A stretch of DNA of 64,000 nucleotides from Silvimonas iriomotensis (GCF_014645535.1 NZ_BMLX01000002.1:124001-188000); one strand, 5' to 3'; positions 18,193 through 27,051 are shown, counted from the stretch's first letter. Numbers and translations are program-made. The notes: generated from the letters alone by a model not told the origin.

Positions 18193-19359
18193 ATGTCTGA
18201 CGAAGTTGTGCATACCTTCGGCTTTACCATTTATTTCGTCTTTGCCCTGATGTTCACCTGGGCCAGCCACATCCAGCGCACCAACCCCGGCGCAGGCTGG
18301 TGGGCGTTGTCGATCTCCAGCGCCTTCTTCGCGCGGCTGTTGTATTTTGCGCTGCTCTATACGGGCGACGCTCGGCTAATTACAACGGCCTATGCGGCGT
18401 TGATTGTGCTGGAAAAACCACTGCTGCTCACCGGCCTGGTGCGCTTTCTGAACCTGCCGATCACCACCCGTTGGTTCTGGCTGGTTGCCGCCATTGCCGA
18501 GCTTTGGCTGCTGCTCACCTGGGCAGGCCAGATGGACGGCCCGAACCGCGTGGCCGGGTATGCCGTCATCAACTCCGGCCTGACCGCCTGCGCCGCGTGG
18601 CTGCTTTTCAGCCACTACCGTGTGGTGCCTGGCTGGTCGTTACTGGTTGCCGGCATCGGCAGCCTGGCACTGTCCGTGCACTGGCTCACCCTGCTGGTGA
18701 TCACCCGCTATTACCCGGCGTGGATCAATACTGGCTTTGCAATCGGCGCAATGCTGACGCTGGTCCAGTACCTGTCGCTGCTCACCGCCGTGTTGTCACT
18801 GTTTCAGAAGCGTTTGCTGGAGTCTGAAGCCCGGGCACTCGATATGGCCTTCCTTGACCCGCTGACCGGCCTGAACAACCAGCGCTACATGACCACCCTG
18901 TTCGACCAGGCCTTGTTGCTGGCCACGCGGCCGCATCACATCGTCGCCATTTTTTTTATCGACCTCGACAACTTCAAACCAGTCAACGACCAGGCCGGTC
19001 ACGCCGTGGGCGATGAAGTCCTCAAAGCCATGGCCCAGCGTCTGAAAGACTGCACCCGCAGCACCGACATCTGCGCGCGGGTGGGCGGCGACGAGTTCGT
19101 GGTGATCGGCACCCAATTCACCCAGGAATTCCAGGTGGAAGAAATGGCAAAAAAACTGCTGGAACACGTGCTGCTACCACTGGAAATGGGGGGATACACG
19201 TTTCAACTGGGAGCAAGCATCGGCGTGAGTCTGTACCCCGAACACGGCAATAACCTGACCGAACTGGTGCAATGCGCGGACAAAGCGATGTATCACATCA
19301 AACACAACGGCAAGAGCGGATTTGCCGTGTATGGCGGGGAACGGTTGCGGGAAGCGTGA
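18193..19359 (+). CDS. Membrane-bound diguanylate cyclase (GGDEF)
   Basis: A 388-aa protein. About seven hydrophobic helices fill the first 205 residues, followed by a GGDEF domain. The active motif is intact (RVGGDEFVV, about residue 299), and the product-inhibition site RSTD stands five residues before it, so the enzyme should make c-di-GMP and be feedback-inhibited. I recognise no named sensor domain in the N-terminus. The ATG at 18193 follows a G-rich ribosome site. It lies 78 bp after the MocR gene in the same direction, possibly cotranscribed. Confidence 0.92.
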   Translation: MSDEVVHTFGFTIYFVFALMFTWASHIQRTNPGAGWWALSISSAFFARLLYFALLYTGDARLITTAYAALIVLEKPLLLTGLVRFLNLPITTRWFWLVAAIAELWLLLTWAGQMDGPNRVAGYAVINSGLTACAAWLLFSHYRVVPGWSLLVAGIGSLALSVHWLTLLVITRYYPAWINTGFAIGAMLTLVQYLSLLTAVLSLFQKRLLESEARALDMAFLDPLTGLNNQRYMTTLFDQALLLATRPHHIVAIFFIDLDNFKPVNDQAGHAVGDEVLKAMAQRLKDCTRSTDICARVGGDEFVVIGTQFTQEFQVEEMAKKLLEHVLLPLEMGGYTFQLGASIGVSLYPEHGNNLTELVQCADKAMYHIKHNGKSGFAVYGGERLREA

Positions 19360-19373
19360 CGGACAGCTGGCCG

Positions 19374-19722
19374 CCGGGGCGGGAATGACGAAGTGGTTGG
19401 GGGCGAACGAATCAATCTTGCGAACTACGGTTGTACGGGGTTGCCGTTGGGGTTGCCGTTGAAGCTGCTTTTGACCTGCCCTCCCCTTGACTGCGCCGAG
19501 CATCGCAGCAAGGCGCGGCGACAAAGGCGAAGCGGTAGGCCGCAGGCCGAACACGCGAGCCAGCCGCGCCTTGCGAGAAGCGCAGGGAACCCACGTAGTG
19601 GGCGCAGTCGCCGGGGTCGCCTTTCTTTGGTTACTTTCTTTGGCGAAGCAAAGAAAGTAACGTGCTCCGGCCACCGCCGGTATCAAAACACCGCGCCGTC
19701 AGGCGCTAACAACAGCCCAGGC
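19374..19722 (+). repeat. Modular dispersed repeat, copy A (type I)
   Basis: The parts, in order, are: the half of a dRS3-like palindrome (GGGAATGACGAAGTGGTTGG), a short TTGCCG-rich tract, the type I module starting CCCCTTGACTGCGCCGAGC, the link GGGGTCGCC, a perfect 13-bp stem-loop (arms 19630-19642 and 19649-19661, GTTACTTTCTTTG with its complement), and the end GCGCCGTCAGGCGCTAA. Further copies in this window are B, C (same type), D (type I, reversed), and E, F, G (type II). The region contains no believable gene. Confidence 0.85.
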
Positions 19723-19763
19723 TCTTCAACTCCGGCCAGCAAAGGCCACCTGCGGCGGCCAGA

Positions 19764-20005
19764 CTGGATTCCGGCCTCCGCCGGAACGACGAGTTAGTGA
19801 CATAGCAAACAATGCGTCTTGGCCCATACCGTTACTGGATTCCGGCCTTCACAGGAATGACAAGTCAGTGACACAACAAACAGTGCTTCCTTGTCCACAC
19901 CGCTACTGGACTCCGGCCCCACCGGATTGACGAGTCAGTGACACAGCAAACAAAGCACCCTCGCCAATACCGCCACCGCTTTCCGGCCCCCGCCAGAAAG
20001 ACAAA
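19764..20005. repeat. 71-bp tandem array, about 3.4 units, dRS3-like palindrome in each
   Basis: Units begin at 19764, 19835, 19906 and about 19977, giving a constant period of 71. Each starts CTGGATTCC or a degenerate form, contains a degenerate 20-bp palindrome, then GACGAGTCAGTGACACA and a CAAACA stretch. Units diverge by substitutions, so the array is not recent. It fills the gap before the convergent end of the oxidoreductase gene at 20016. Confidence 0.8.
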
Positions 20006-20015
20006 ACAACAAAAC

Positions 20016-21302
20016 CTAAACCATCTCCCGCAACTGGTGATACCAAACCCCCAACCGTAACCACGTCCCATGCATCACCGCCCCGCCCGGATACGGAAAA
20101 TGCTTCAGCCGCGTAAACAGATCAAAGCGTGACGCCTGTCCGGCAATGGCATCGGCCACCATCTGCCCGGCAATCCCGGTCAGGGCCACGCCATGGCCAG
20201 AGAAACCCTGCAGATAGTAGAAGTTGTCATCCACCCGGCCAAAGTCCGGCGCGCGGTTCATGCTGACGTCGACAAACCCGCCCCAGGCATACTCGATTTT
20301 TGCGCGCGCCAGCGGTTCAAACACCTCGCCCAGCCGTTGCTGCATTTGCGGGATCAGTGCTTGCGGGTCGGCCTTGCCGTTGCTGATGCGCCCGCCAAAC
20401 AACATGCGGTTGTCGGCAGAGAACCGGAAATAATCGATCATGAAATTGGTATCGCACACCGCGCAGCGGTTGCGGATCAGGTGCGCCACCACTGATTCCG
20501 GCAGCGGCTCGGTCGCCACAATGAACGAGCGCACGGGCATGATGCGGGCGGTGACTTTGGGCAGCAGATCGCCCAGCCAGGCGTTGCCGGCGGCCACCAC
20601 AAAACGGCAGCGCACCTGGCCGTGTTCGGTATGGATAACCGGATGGCTGCCACGCTGGATGCGGTTTACCCGGCTGTGCGCGTGAATGCGCACGCCCGCC
20701 GCACGCGCGGCGCGCGCCAGGCCCAGACAGTATTTGAGCGGGTGCACATGACCAGAGAGCGCATCGTGCGCGGCGCCGACGTAGCGCGGGCTGGCAATCC
20801 AGCCGGGCACTTCGGCGCGCGGGATGGCGCGGATCTGGTCGTAGCCGAAATCCTGCTGCAAAGACGCAGCCCAGCCATCCAGTTCCACCGCTTTGCGCTC
20901 GCTGGTGGCCACGTGCAGATAGCCTTTGACCAGATCGCACTGGATGCCGTATTGCGCCACGCGCTGATGCAGCAGATGAACGCCATCGACCGAGATATCC
21001 CAGGCGCGGCGGGCATCGGCGCTGCCCAGCTGGCGCACCACGGGTTCGTCTTTGGCAAAGCCTACCAGCACCTGGCCGCCGTTGCGGCCAGAGGCGCCCC
21101 AACCCACTTTTTCGGCCTCCAGCACCACCACGGAAAACCCGCGCTGGCGTAATTCCAGCGCGGCAGACAGGCCAGAGTAACCGGCCCCGATCACGCACAC
21201 GTCCGCCTCGATACTGCCTTGCAAGGGCGGGTCATCGGGCTCCCGGCTGACACTGGCTTCGTACCAGGAGTGCCGGACCATGGCGGTTTCGCGTGCGTTC
21301 AT
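20016..21302 (-). CDS. PuuB-type FAD amine oxidoreductase, paralogue 2
   Basis: A 428-aa flavoprotein of the DAO family, related to gamma-glutamylputrescine oxidase. The FAD-binding Rossmann motif is GAGYSG (residues 39-44), followed by VVVLEAEKVGWGASGRNGGQ. The C-terminal part ends the fold with YYLQGFSGHGVALTGIAGQ. It is clearly paralogous to the protein at 27165-28457 but well diverged. It is the last gene of a set with an agmatinase-like enzyme, a class I amidotransferase and an aminotransferase. It could oxidise a gamma-glutamylated or free diamine; the exact substrate is open. Confidence 0.88.
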   Translation of the reverse strand: MNARETAMVRHSWYEASVSREPDDPPLQGSIEADVCVIGAGYSGLSAALELRQRGFSVVVLEAEKVGWGASGRNGGQVLVGFAKDEPVVRQLGSADARRAWDISVDGVHLLHQRVAQYGIQCDLVKGYLHVATSERKAVELDGWAASLQQDFGYDQIRAIPRAEVPGWIASPRYVGAAHDALSGHVHPLKYCLGLARAARAAGVRIHAHSRVNRIQRGSHPVIHTEHGQVRCRFVVAAGNAWLGDLLPKVTARIMPVRSFIVATEPLPESVVAHLIRNRCAVCDTNFMIDYFRFSADNRMLFGGRISNGKADPQALIPQMQQRLGEVFEPLARAKIEYAWGGFVDVSMNRAPDFGRVDDNFYYLQGFSGHGVALTGIAGQMVADAIAGQASRFDLFTRLKHFPYPGGAVMHGTWLRLGVWYHQLREMV

Positions 21303-21326
21303 CGGGGGCCTTTCAGGTCAAAGTGA

Positions 21327-22271
21327 TCAGGAACCGCGCTGCATGCGGGCGCTTTGCCCGCACAGCCACGCCCAGGTGATATTGGCGGCCATGTTGACCG
21401 TCAGTTCGGCATGGTCATACGCCGGGGCGACTTCCACGCAATCCATGCCGGCCCAGTCCAGATCGGCCAGTTCTTCGATCAGCGTGAGCACCTGGTTGGA
21501 GGTCAGACCGCCCGGTTCCGGCGTGCCGGTGCCCGGCGCAAATGCGGGGTCAAGGCAGTCGATATCACAGGACAGATACAGCGGCAGATTGCCCTGCGCT
21601 GCAATGCGCTGGCGGATATCGGCGATCACGGGTTGCAGTTCCTGCGGTTTTTCCAGACCGCGCAACATGCGGGCCGTCCATACCTTGCCGCCCATGTCGT
21701 TCACGTATTCACGCGCTTCACGCACCCCGGCGGAGCGAATGCCGACCTGCACGGTGGCCTTGGGATCAACCAGGCCTTCGGTGATGGCTTCGTACACCCA
21801 GGTGCCATGGCCGGACGGCTCTCCAAAGTGATCTTCCCAGGTGTCGCAGTGGGCATCAAAGTGCAGCAGTGCCAGCGGGCGGCCGTAATGTTTGCGGTAG
21901 GCGCGCAAGAGCGGCAGCGTGATGGAGTGATCGCCCCCCAGCCAGCACATGCGGCGCTGGGCGATCAGGTTTTCCACTTGCGGCTGCAGCGCGGCGCGCA
22001 TGGTCTCGATGCTGGTATTGGGGGTGCGCAAATCGCCCGCATCGGCCAGCAGATCCAGCGGGCTGGTGTTGAAGTGCGGATGAATACCATCGCACAGCAT
22101 CAGGCTGGCACGGCGGATGGCCTCCGGGCCAAAGCGCGCGCCGGGGCGGTTGGTCACCGCGCCATCATAGGCCACGCCCGCAATACCCAGCGGGCGCTCG
22201 GGTGCGTCGGCCAGGCGCGGCGCGCCCAGAAAAGTGGTTGATGACAAATAGGCAAAGCCGTAATCAGACAT
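21327..22271 (-). CDS. speB: Agmatinase / ureohydrolase family
   Basis: A 314-aa manganese ureohydrolase, the usual length. The binuclear metal ligands are all visible: His115 (GGDHS), Asp139, His141 and Asp143 (HFDAHCDT), Asp236 and Asp238 (SCDIDCLDP), followed by FAPGTGTPEPGGL. The arginase family includes agmatinase, guanidinobutyrase and guanidinopropionase. Agmatinase is the best guess because of the surrounding putrescine genes, but the other guanidino substrates are real alternatives. It lies 24 bp upstream of the PuuB paralogue and 145 bp downstream of the amidotransferase. Confidence 0.88.
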   Translation of the reverse strand: MSDYGFAYLSSTTFLGAPRLADAPERPLGIAGVAYDGAVTNRPGARFGPEAIRRASLMLCDGIHPHFNTSPLDLLADAGDLRTPNTSIETMRAALQPQVENLIAQRRMCWLGGDHSITLPLLRAYRKHYGRPLALLHFDAHCDTWEDHFGEPSGHGTWVYEAITEGLVDPKATVQVGIRSAGVREAREYVNDMGGKVWTARMLRGLEKPQELQPVIADIRQRIAAQGNLPLYLSCDIDCLDPAFAPGTGTPEPGGLTSNQVLTLIEELADLDWAGMDCVEVAPAYDHAELTVNMAANITWAWLCGQSARMQRGS

Positions 22272-22416
22272 CTTGTGTCGTCCTCAGAAAAAGCCGGGAC
22301 AAGCGCATTCAAGCCGGACAACCGGGGCTTCAGTTTGCTGGCAGAAGCGGTCAACGGGGCATGGGCTGCGCATTTTCTGGCAACCCACGCGCCCTGCTCA
22401 CCCCCTTGCAGCAGAA

Positions 22417-23154
22417 CTAGGCACCCGGTTTAGCGAAGCGGCTCAACCAGCGGTGGTAAATACGATCGGCCAGTTGCTGGCTGGCCGAAACTTGCTGTCG
22501 GGTTGATATCTCCACAAGGCCCGCGGGCTGCACCCACGGTTCTCCTGCGGCCTCTTCAATTTCGTGCGCGCTGGTGTGCAACCAGCCGCCAATTTTGGGG
22601 CTATCCACTTCAATATGAAACTGCATGCCCAGATGCAGTTCACCAAGCGCAAAAGCCTGGTTGGCACAACCATCACTGAACGCCAGGCGCGTCGCCGCTT
22701 CGGGCGTGGCAAAGGTGTCGTAGTGCCATTGCATCACCGTGGCGCTGGTCTGCTCGCCAAACCAGTACCGGGCCAGCGGATGATCATTCAGCGTGATGTG
22801 CGTCCAGCCGATTTCCGGATGCGCGCCGCGCGTTACCGGAGCGCCCAGCGCACGCGCCATCAACTGCCCGCCCAGGCAATGGCCGATCACTGGAATACCG
22901 CGGGCAAACGCATCGCGAATCAGTACCTCGGCCTGGCGCAGGGCCGGCAAATCATCATTGGCCCCCATCACCCCACCCAGCAAGGCCAGACCGCCGAAAC
23001 CGGCTGCGCTGGCGGGCAGATCGATGCCTTCATCGGTCTTGCACAGTTGCCAGGCCTGGCCGACGCGATCAAGCCAGGTGCCCAGATAAGCCGGTTGGTC
23101 ATCCGGCGCAAACTGCACCACCAGCGCCGGCAGACGCCGTACGGATTGCGGCAT
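22417..23154 (-). CDS. Class I glutamine amidotransferase-like protein
   Basis: A 245-aa GATase1 domain protein with a complete triad: Cys93 in GHCLGGQLMA, His180 and Glu182 in QFHIEVD. It is of the stand-alone GMP-synthase-like type and not the PuuD type, which occurs separately at 38322-39101. Its start at 23154 is one base after the stop of the aminotransferase gene, so the two are translationally coupled. It could hydrolyse a gamma-glutamyl amide in the same pathway, parallel to PuuD; that is inference. Confidence 0.85.
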   Translation of the reverse strand: MPQSVRRLPALVVQFAPDDQPAYLGTWLDRVGQAWQLCKTDEGIDLPASAAGFGGLALLGGVMGANDDLPALRQAEVLIRDAFARGIPVIGHCLGGQLMARALGAPVTRGAHPEIGWTHITLNDHPLARYWFGEQTSATVMQWHYDTFATPEAATRLAFSDGCANQAFALGELHLGMQFHIEVDSPKIGGWLHTSAHEIEEAAGEPWVQPAGLVEISTRQQVSASQQLADRIYHRWLSRFAKPGA

Positions 23155-23155
23155 C

Positions 23156-24523
23156 TCAGGCCCCCAGTTCGGTGAGCATTTCAGCCATATTGGCCAGCAG
23201 GCGCGCCACCTGCCCATGCCCCGTTGCCGGGCCGGCCAGCATCATGTTGTGAAACGGCGTCAACAAAGTGCCACGGTTCAACAAACCCAGGTGCAGTGTG
23301 GACGTCAGCGCGGCGTTCTCTGCCGCTGCAGCCTGGGCGGCGGTGACCGGCGCGCAGGTGCAGAACTGCAATTCCAGCCGCGCGCCCAGACGGGTAACGC
23401 TCCAGGGCAGCGCATGGCTGTGGATCATCTCTTCCAGCCCCTGGGCCAGCCCGTTCGCCACGCCAATGGCATGATCGTACGCCGCCGGGGTAATCACCTG
23501 TTCCAGCGTCACCGCCAGCGCCTGCATGGCCAACTGGCTGCCAGAGAGCGTGGTGCCGATCCCGGAATGCCCCGGTGCCGCTGCCTGTTTGGCCGCGCGC
23601 ATCCCTTTGGCTACCTCAGCACTGAAACCATACACCGCACACGGCACCCCGCCGGCAATGGCTTTGCCCGCCACCAGAAAATCCGGGCTCAGCCCCCAGG
23701 CACGGGTGTAACCACCCCAGGCGGTCGAGAGCGTGTGGGTTTCATCCAGCGCCAGCAAAGTCCCGTTCTGACGGCAAGCCTGCGCCAGTTCTTCCAGAAA
23801 CCCCGGCTGCGGCAACACCATGCCGCAATTGGTCAACGCCGGTTCAGTCAGCACCAGCGCCACATCACCCGCCGCCAGCGCCTGGCGCACGGCGGCGATG
23901 TCATTGAACGGCACGCTGACCGAATGCATGGTGAGGTCATACACCTGCCCCAGCAGACTATCGCGCGCCGTGGTTTTGCCATCGACCAGATCGACCAGCG
24001 TGTCATCCACGGTGCCGTGATAACAGCCATCAAACACCAGCACCTTGCTGCGCCCCGTGATGGCGCGTGCCCAGCGGATCACAAAGCGGTTGGCGTCGCT
24101 GGCCGTGGTGGCCAGTTGCCAGAACGGCAACCCGAACATCTGCGCCAGCCGCTCGCCCACCGCCACCGTTCTGGCCGACGGCAGCATGGCCGTCAGGCCG
24201 GTGCGGGCCGTTTCTGCCAGCATGGCCGAGAGCGGCGCCGGCCCATGGCCAAACATCGCGCCAGTATCGCCCAGACAGAAATCGTCATACTCCAGGCCAT
24301 CCACGCAAGTCACGCGGGAGCCCTGGGCTTCTTTCAGGAACAAGGGCGACGGGCTGGGCCAGTCTTGCATCCAGTGCAATGGCACGCCGTACAAAAAGTG
24401 CTGGTTGGCCAGACGATGTTGACGCAGCGATTCCGGATGCTGGTCATTGAACCGGGCAACTTCCCGGTGCCAGACCTGTTTGATGCGCTCGGCGGTAATG
24501 GGCGACGCAGCGTGGGTGTTCAT
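23156..24523 (-). CDS. Class III aminotransferase (glutamate-1-semialdehyde aminomutase-like)
   Basis: A 455-aa PLP enzyme. The catalytic core shows FDGCYHGTVDDTL, Asp260 in LLALDETHTLS and the Schiff-base Lys287 in FLVAGKAIAGGVP. The site that usually reads GSEA in this class reads TTASDANRFVIR, a distinct subgroup of amino-group-transferring enzymes. The substrate is unknown. It is the first gene of the set leading to the amidotransferase, the agmatinase-like enzyme and PuuB paralogue 2, which suggests an amine or guanidino amine as amino donor. Confidence 0.88.
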   Translation of the reverse strand: MNTHAASPITAERIKQVWHREVARFNDQHPESLRQHRLANQHFLYGVPLHWMQDWPSPSPLFLKEAQGSRVTCVDGLEYDDFCLGDTGAMFGHGPAPLSAMLAETARTGLTAMLPSARTVAVGERLAQMFGLPFWQLATTASDANRFVIRWARAITGRSKVLVFDGCYHGTVDDTLVDLVDGKTTARDSLLGQVYDLTMHSVSVPFNDIAAVRQALAAGDVALVLTEPALTNCGMVLPQPGFLEELAQACRQNGTLLALDETHTLSTAWGGYTRAWGLSPDFLVAGKAIAGGVPCAVYGFSAEVAKGMRAAKQAAAPGHSGIGTTLSGSQLAMQALAVTLEQVITPAAYDHAIGVANGLAQGLEEMIHSHALPWSVTRLGARLELQFCTCAPVTAAQAAAAENAALTSTLHLGLLNRGTLLTPFHNMMLAGPATGHGQVARLLANMAEMLTELGA

Positions 24524-24689
24524 GGTGTTGAATATCCGGTTTGGTGCGTTAAGTGCGTTGCCTGTTGGGGCGGGGTTTGTTTCCTGGTGAAGCTGGTTTT
24601 TTTGCCAGCGTTGGCTGGCGGGTTTTTTGTTGCGGTTGTGTTAGCGCCATTCGGCGCGTTGTTTACTTGTTGGGTGCAACCCAAGCTCT

Positions 24690-24930
24690 TGTTAGCGCCT
24701 GCGGCGCAGGGTTAAAAACATTGGATACCCGCGGTGGCGGGCGCACCCTACTTTCTTTGCTTCGCCAAAGAAAGTAGGCAAAGAAAGGCGACCCCAGCCC
24801 TGCGGCCCTCCGGGCTGCCCTCAGTCGGTCGGGAGCCTGAAGTCTCCCTCCACTTCTTCGGCGCTTGGCTTTAATGGGGGTGGTACTTCAAAAACAACTG
24901 CAACCCCAAACCCGAAAAACCGTCTGTTTG
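24690..24930 (-). repeat. Modular dispersed repeat, copy F (type II, reversed)
   Basis: Starts with TTAGCGCCTGCGGCGC, then a perfect 13-bp stem-loop (arms 24747-24759 and 24766-24778, CCTACTTTCTTTG with its complement), GGCGACCCC, and the type II module ending GGCGCTTGGCTTTAATGGG, followed by a short CAACTGCAACCCC tract. It stands head to head with copy B. The stretch from 24524 to 24690 before it holds no gene. Confidence 0.82.
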
Positions 24931-24997
24931 CTCAGTGCAAAACAGCGTTGTTCTATATGTTGCAATCCACCGTTAGCAGCCCTTTGGGCTGCAGACT

Positions 24998-25505
24998 GGA
25001 TTCCCGCCTTCGCGGGAATGACGAAGTGGGAGGCCAGACCAATCAATCCTGTATAAAAATCACTTGTGCTGTTGCCGCTGATGTTTCCATTGCCGTTGCC
25101 GTTGCCGTTGCCGTTGCCATTGCCATTGCTGTTGCTATTGCTGTTGCTATTGCTGTTGCTATTGCTGTTGCCTTGGCCTTTGCAGTTGCAGTTGCCGTTG
25201 CTTTTGACTTGCCCTCCCCTTGACTGCGCCGAGCATCGCAGCAAGGCGCGGGGTTTCGGCGGAGGGGTGTCTGAGCGAAGCGAGTTCCCGTAGCCAGCCG
25301 CGCCTTGCGAGAAGCACAGGGAACCCACGTAGTGGGCGCAGTCGCAGGGGTCGCCTTTCTTTTGGGTACTTTTCTTTGGCGATCCAAAGAAAAGTACCGT
25401 GCTCCGGGCACCCCCGGTATCAAAACACCGCGCCGTCAGGCGCTAACAGCAGTCAAGTCTTTAAAGGCAGCAACAGGTGGATTGTCGCTACCGCTCCAAA
25501 TCCGC
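24998..25505 (+). repeat. Modular dispersed repeat, copy B (type I, long form)
   Basis: Begins with an exact dRS3-type palindrome at 25000-25019, then GACGAAGTGGGAGGCC, AATCAATCCTG, a long hexanucleotide tract, the type I module (CCCCTTGACTGCGCCGAGC), a perfect 15-bp stem-loop (arms 25365-25379 and 25384-25398, GGTACTTTTCTTTGG with its complement), GCGCCGTCAGGCGCTAA and a further shared tail (CAGCAGTCAAGTCTT to about 25505). The tail is shared with copy C. Reading frames through it, including Asn-Ser-Gly repeats, are not genes. Confidence 0.85.
25080..25205. repeat. Hexanucleotide tract (TTGCCG / TTGCTA / TTGCTG)
   Basis: About 18 units of a TTGCNN hexamer, starting as TTGCCG repeats, passing through TTGCTATTGCTG dimers and ending TTGCAGTTGCCG. 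It is part of copy B. Shorter versions sit at the same place in the other copies (19438-19470, 40388-40450, 44110-44160, 63210-63255). Confidence 0.85.
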
Positions 25506-25521
25506 CCTACCAAGCCAACCC

Positions 25522-27018
25522 TCACCGCAACCGCACCAACGTCGACTTCAACTCCGAATACTTCTCCAGCGCATGCAAAGACTTGTCACGCCCGTTGCCA
25601 GACTGTTTGTACCCGCCAAACGGGAAATTCATATCCCCGCCTTCGTCATAACAATTCACCCACACCGTGCCGGCGCGCAGGCGGCGGGCGCCTTCGTGGG
25701 CGGTGGTCAGGTTGCCGGTCCACAATGCAGCCGCCAGGCCGTATTCGCTGGCGTTGGCCAGGGCGATGGCTTCATCAAGCGTGTCGAACGTCACCACGGA
25801 CAACACCGGGCCGAAGATTTCTTCGGCGGCGATGCGCGCTTCCTGGCTGTCCACTTCAAACACGGTCGGTTCGATGTAATAACCGCCGGTTTCCTGCAAA
25901 ACGCGGTTGCCGCCGGTAACAAGGCGGGCTTCGCCGCGGCCGGTGTCGATGTAGGACATCACGCGGTCCAGCTGGATGTTGTCGACAATCGCGCCCATGG
26001 CGGTGTTCGGGTCCAGCGGGTTGCCGGGGCGCCAGCTTTTGGCTTTTTCCACCAGTTTGGCGATGAATTCATCCTTGATTGAGCGATGCACCAGCAAACG
26101 CGAGCCAGCGGTGCACATCTCGCCCATGTTGTAGAAAATGCCGCCGGCCGCCGCGCTGACGGCGCGATCCATGTCGGGGCAATCAGGCATGACGATATTG
26201 GCCGACTTGCCGCCCAGTTCCAGCCACACGCGCTTGAGGTTGGACTGGCCGCTGTGTGCCATCAGTTGCTTGCCCACGTAGGTCGAGCCGGTGAACGCCA
26301 GGCAATCGACATCCATATGCAGTGCCAGTTGCTTGCCGGCATCGCCAAAGCCTGGCAGCACGTTGAATACGCCTGCCGGAATACCGGCCTCGTACGCCAG
26401 TTGCGCCACGCGGATGGCCGACAGCGGAGATTTCTCTGACGGTTTCAGGATCACACTGTTGCCCGCAGCCAATGCCGGGCCGAATTTCCAGGCGGCCATC
26501 AGGATGGGGAAATTCCAGGGCACCACGGCGGCGACCACGCCAATGGCTTCCCGCGTGACCATGCCGACCAGATGATGATCCACCGGGGCAATTTCGCCGC
26601 CCACCTTGTCGATGGCTTCGGCATACCACTGCACGCAATACGCTGCGCCCGGGACATCCACGGTCGTGGTGTCGCCAATCGGCTTGCCGGCGTCCAGCGT
26701 TTCGAGCAGGGCGATTTCTTCCATGTGCTCGTTCAGCAGCGCGGCCCAGCGCAGCATGATTTCCTTGCGCTTGCGCGGGTTCAGACCGTTCCATACGCCC
26801 GCTTCAAAGCTGCGGCGCGCGGCAGCGACTGCGCGATCGACATCGGCCTCGCCACAATGGGCGACTTTGGTCAGCACCTTGCCATCGATGGGGCTGACGC
26901 AATCAAAGGTCTTGCCGCTGGCCGCATCCACGTAAGCGCCATCAATGAAGGCGCGGCCTTCAATCTTCAGTTCTGCGGCGCGGGCTTGCCAGTAGGCCAG
27001 GTTTTTTTCAATTGCCAT
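25522..27018 (-). CDS. puuC: Gamma-glutamyl-gamma-aminobutyraldehyde dehydrogenase
   Basis: A 498-aa NAD(P)-dependent aldehyde dehydrogenase, third step of the gamma-glutamylated putrescine pathway. Key residues are VVPWNFP, the cofactor site FTGSTYVGK, general base Glu267 in LELGGKSAN and nucleophile Cys302 in GEMCTAGSR. Of two close ATGs, the one at 27018 is chosen because GGAG lies 6 bases before it while it abuts the other (27024). It follows puuB on the same strand and ends the puu gene series; a repeat cluster lies beyond its stop. Confidence 0.93.
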   Translation of the reverse strand: MAIEKNLAYWQARAAELKIEGRAFIDGAYVDAASGKTFDCVSPIDGKVLTKVAHCGEADVDRAVAAARRSFEAGVWNGLNPRKRKEIMLRWAALLNEHMEEIALLETLDAGKPIGDTTTVDVPGAAYCVQWYAEAIDKVGGEIAPVDHHLVGMVTREAIGVVAAVVPWNFPILMAAWKFGPALAAGNSVILKPSEKSPLSAIRVAQLAYEAGIPAGVFNVLPGFGDAGKQLALHMDVDCLAFTGSTYVGKQLMAHSGQSNLKRVWLELGGKSANIVMPDCPDMDRAVSAAAGGIFYNMGEMCTAGSRLLVHRSIKDEFIAKLVEKAKSWRPGNPLDPNTAMGAIVDNIQLDRVMSYIDTGRGEARLVTGGNRVLQETGGYYIEPTVFEVDSQEARIAAEEIFGPVLSVVTFDTLDEAIALANASEYGLAAALWTGNLTTAHEGARRLRAGTVWVNCYDEGGDMNFPFGGYKQSGNGRDKSLHALEKYSELKSTLVRLR

Positions 27019-27051
27019 GTTCATCTCCGGTTTAAACGGGAAAGAACCGCA

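Noticed and set aside
19360-20015. Repeat cluster considered as an insertion sequence remnant
   Set aside because: No transposase fragment in any frame and no target-site duplication visible; classified as non-coding dispersed and tandem repeats.
24598-24630. Hairpin followed by T-run (GCCAGCGTTGGCTGGC)
   Set aside because: It would terminate + strand transcription, but no + strand gene precedes it; not reported as a terminator.
24888-25328. Open frame encoding Asn-Ser and Asn-Gly repeats
   Set aside because: Produced entirely by the hexanucleotide tract and repeat copy B; no ribosome site and similar false frames in other copies.
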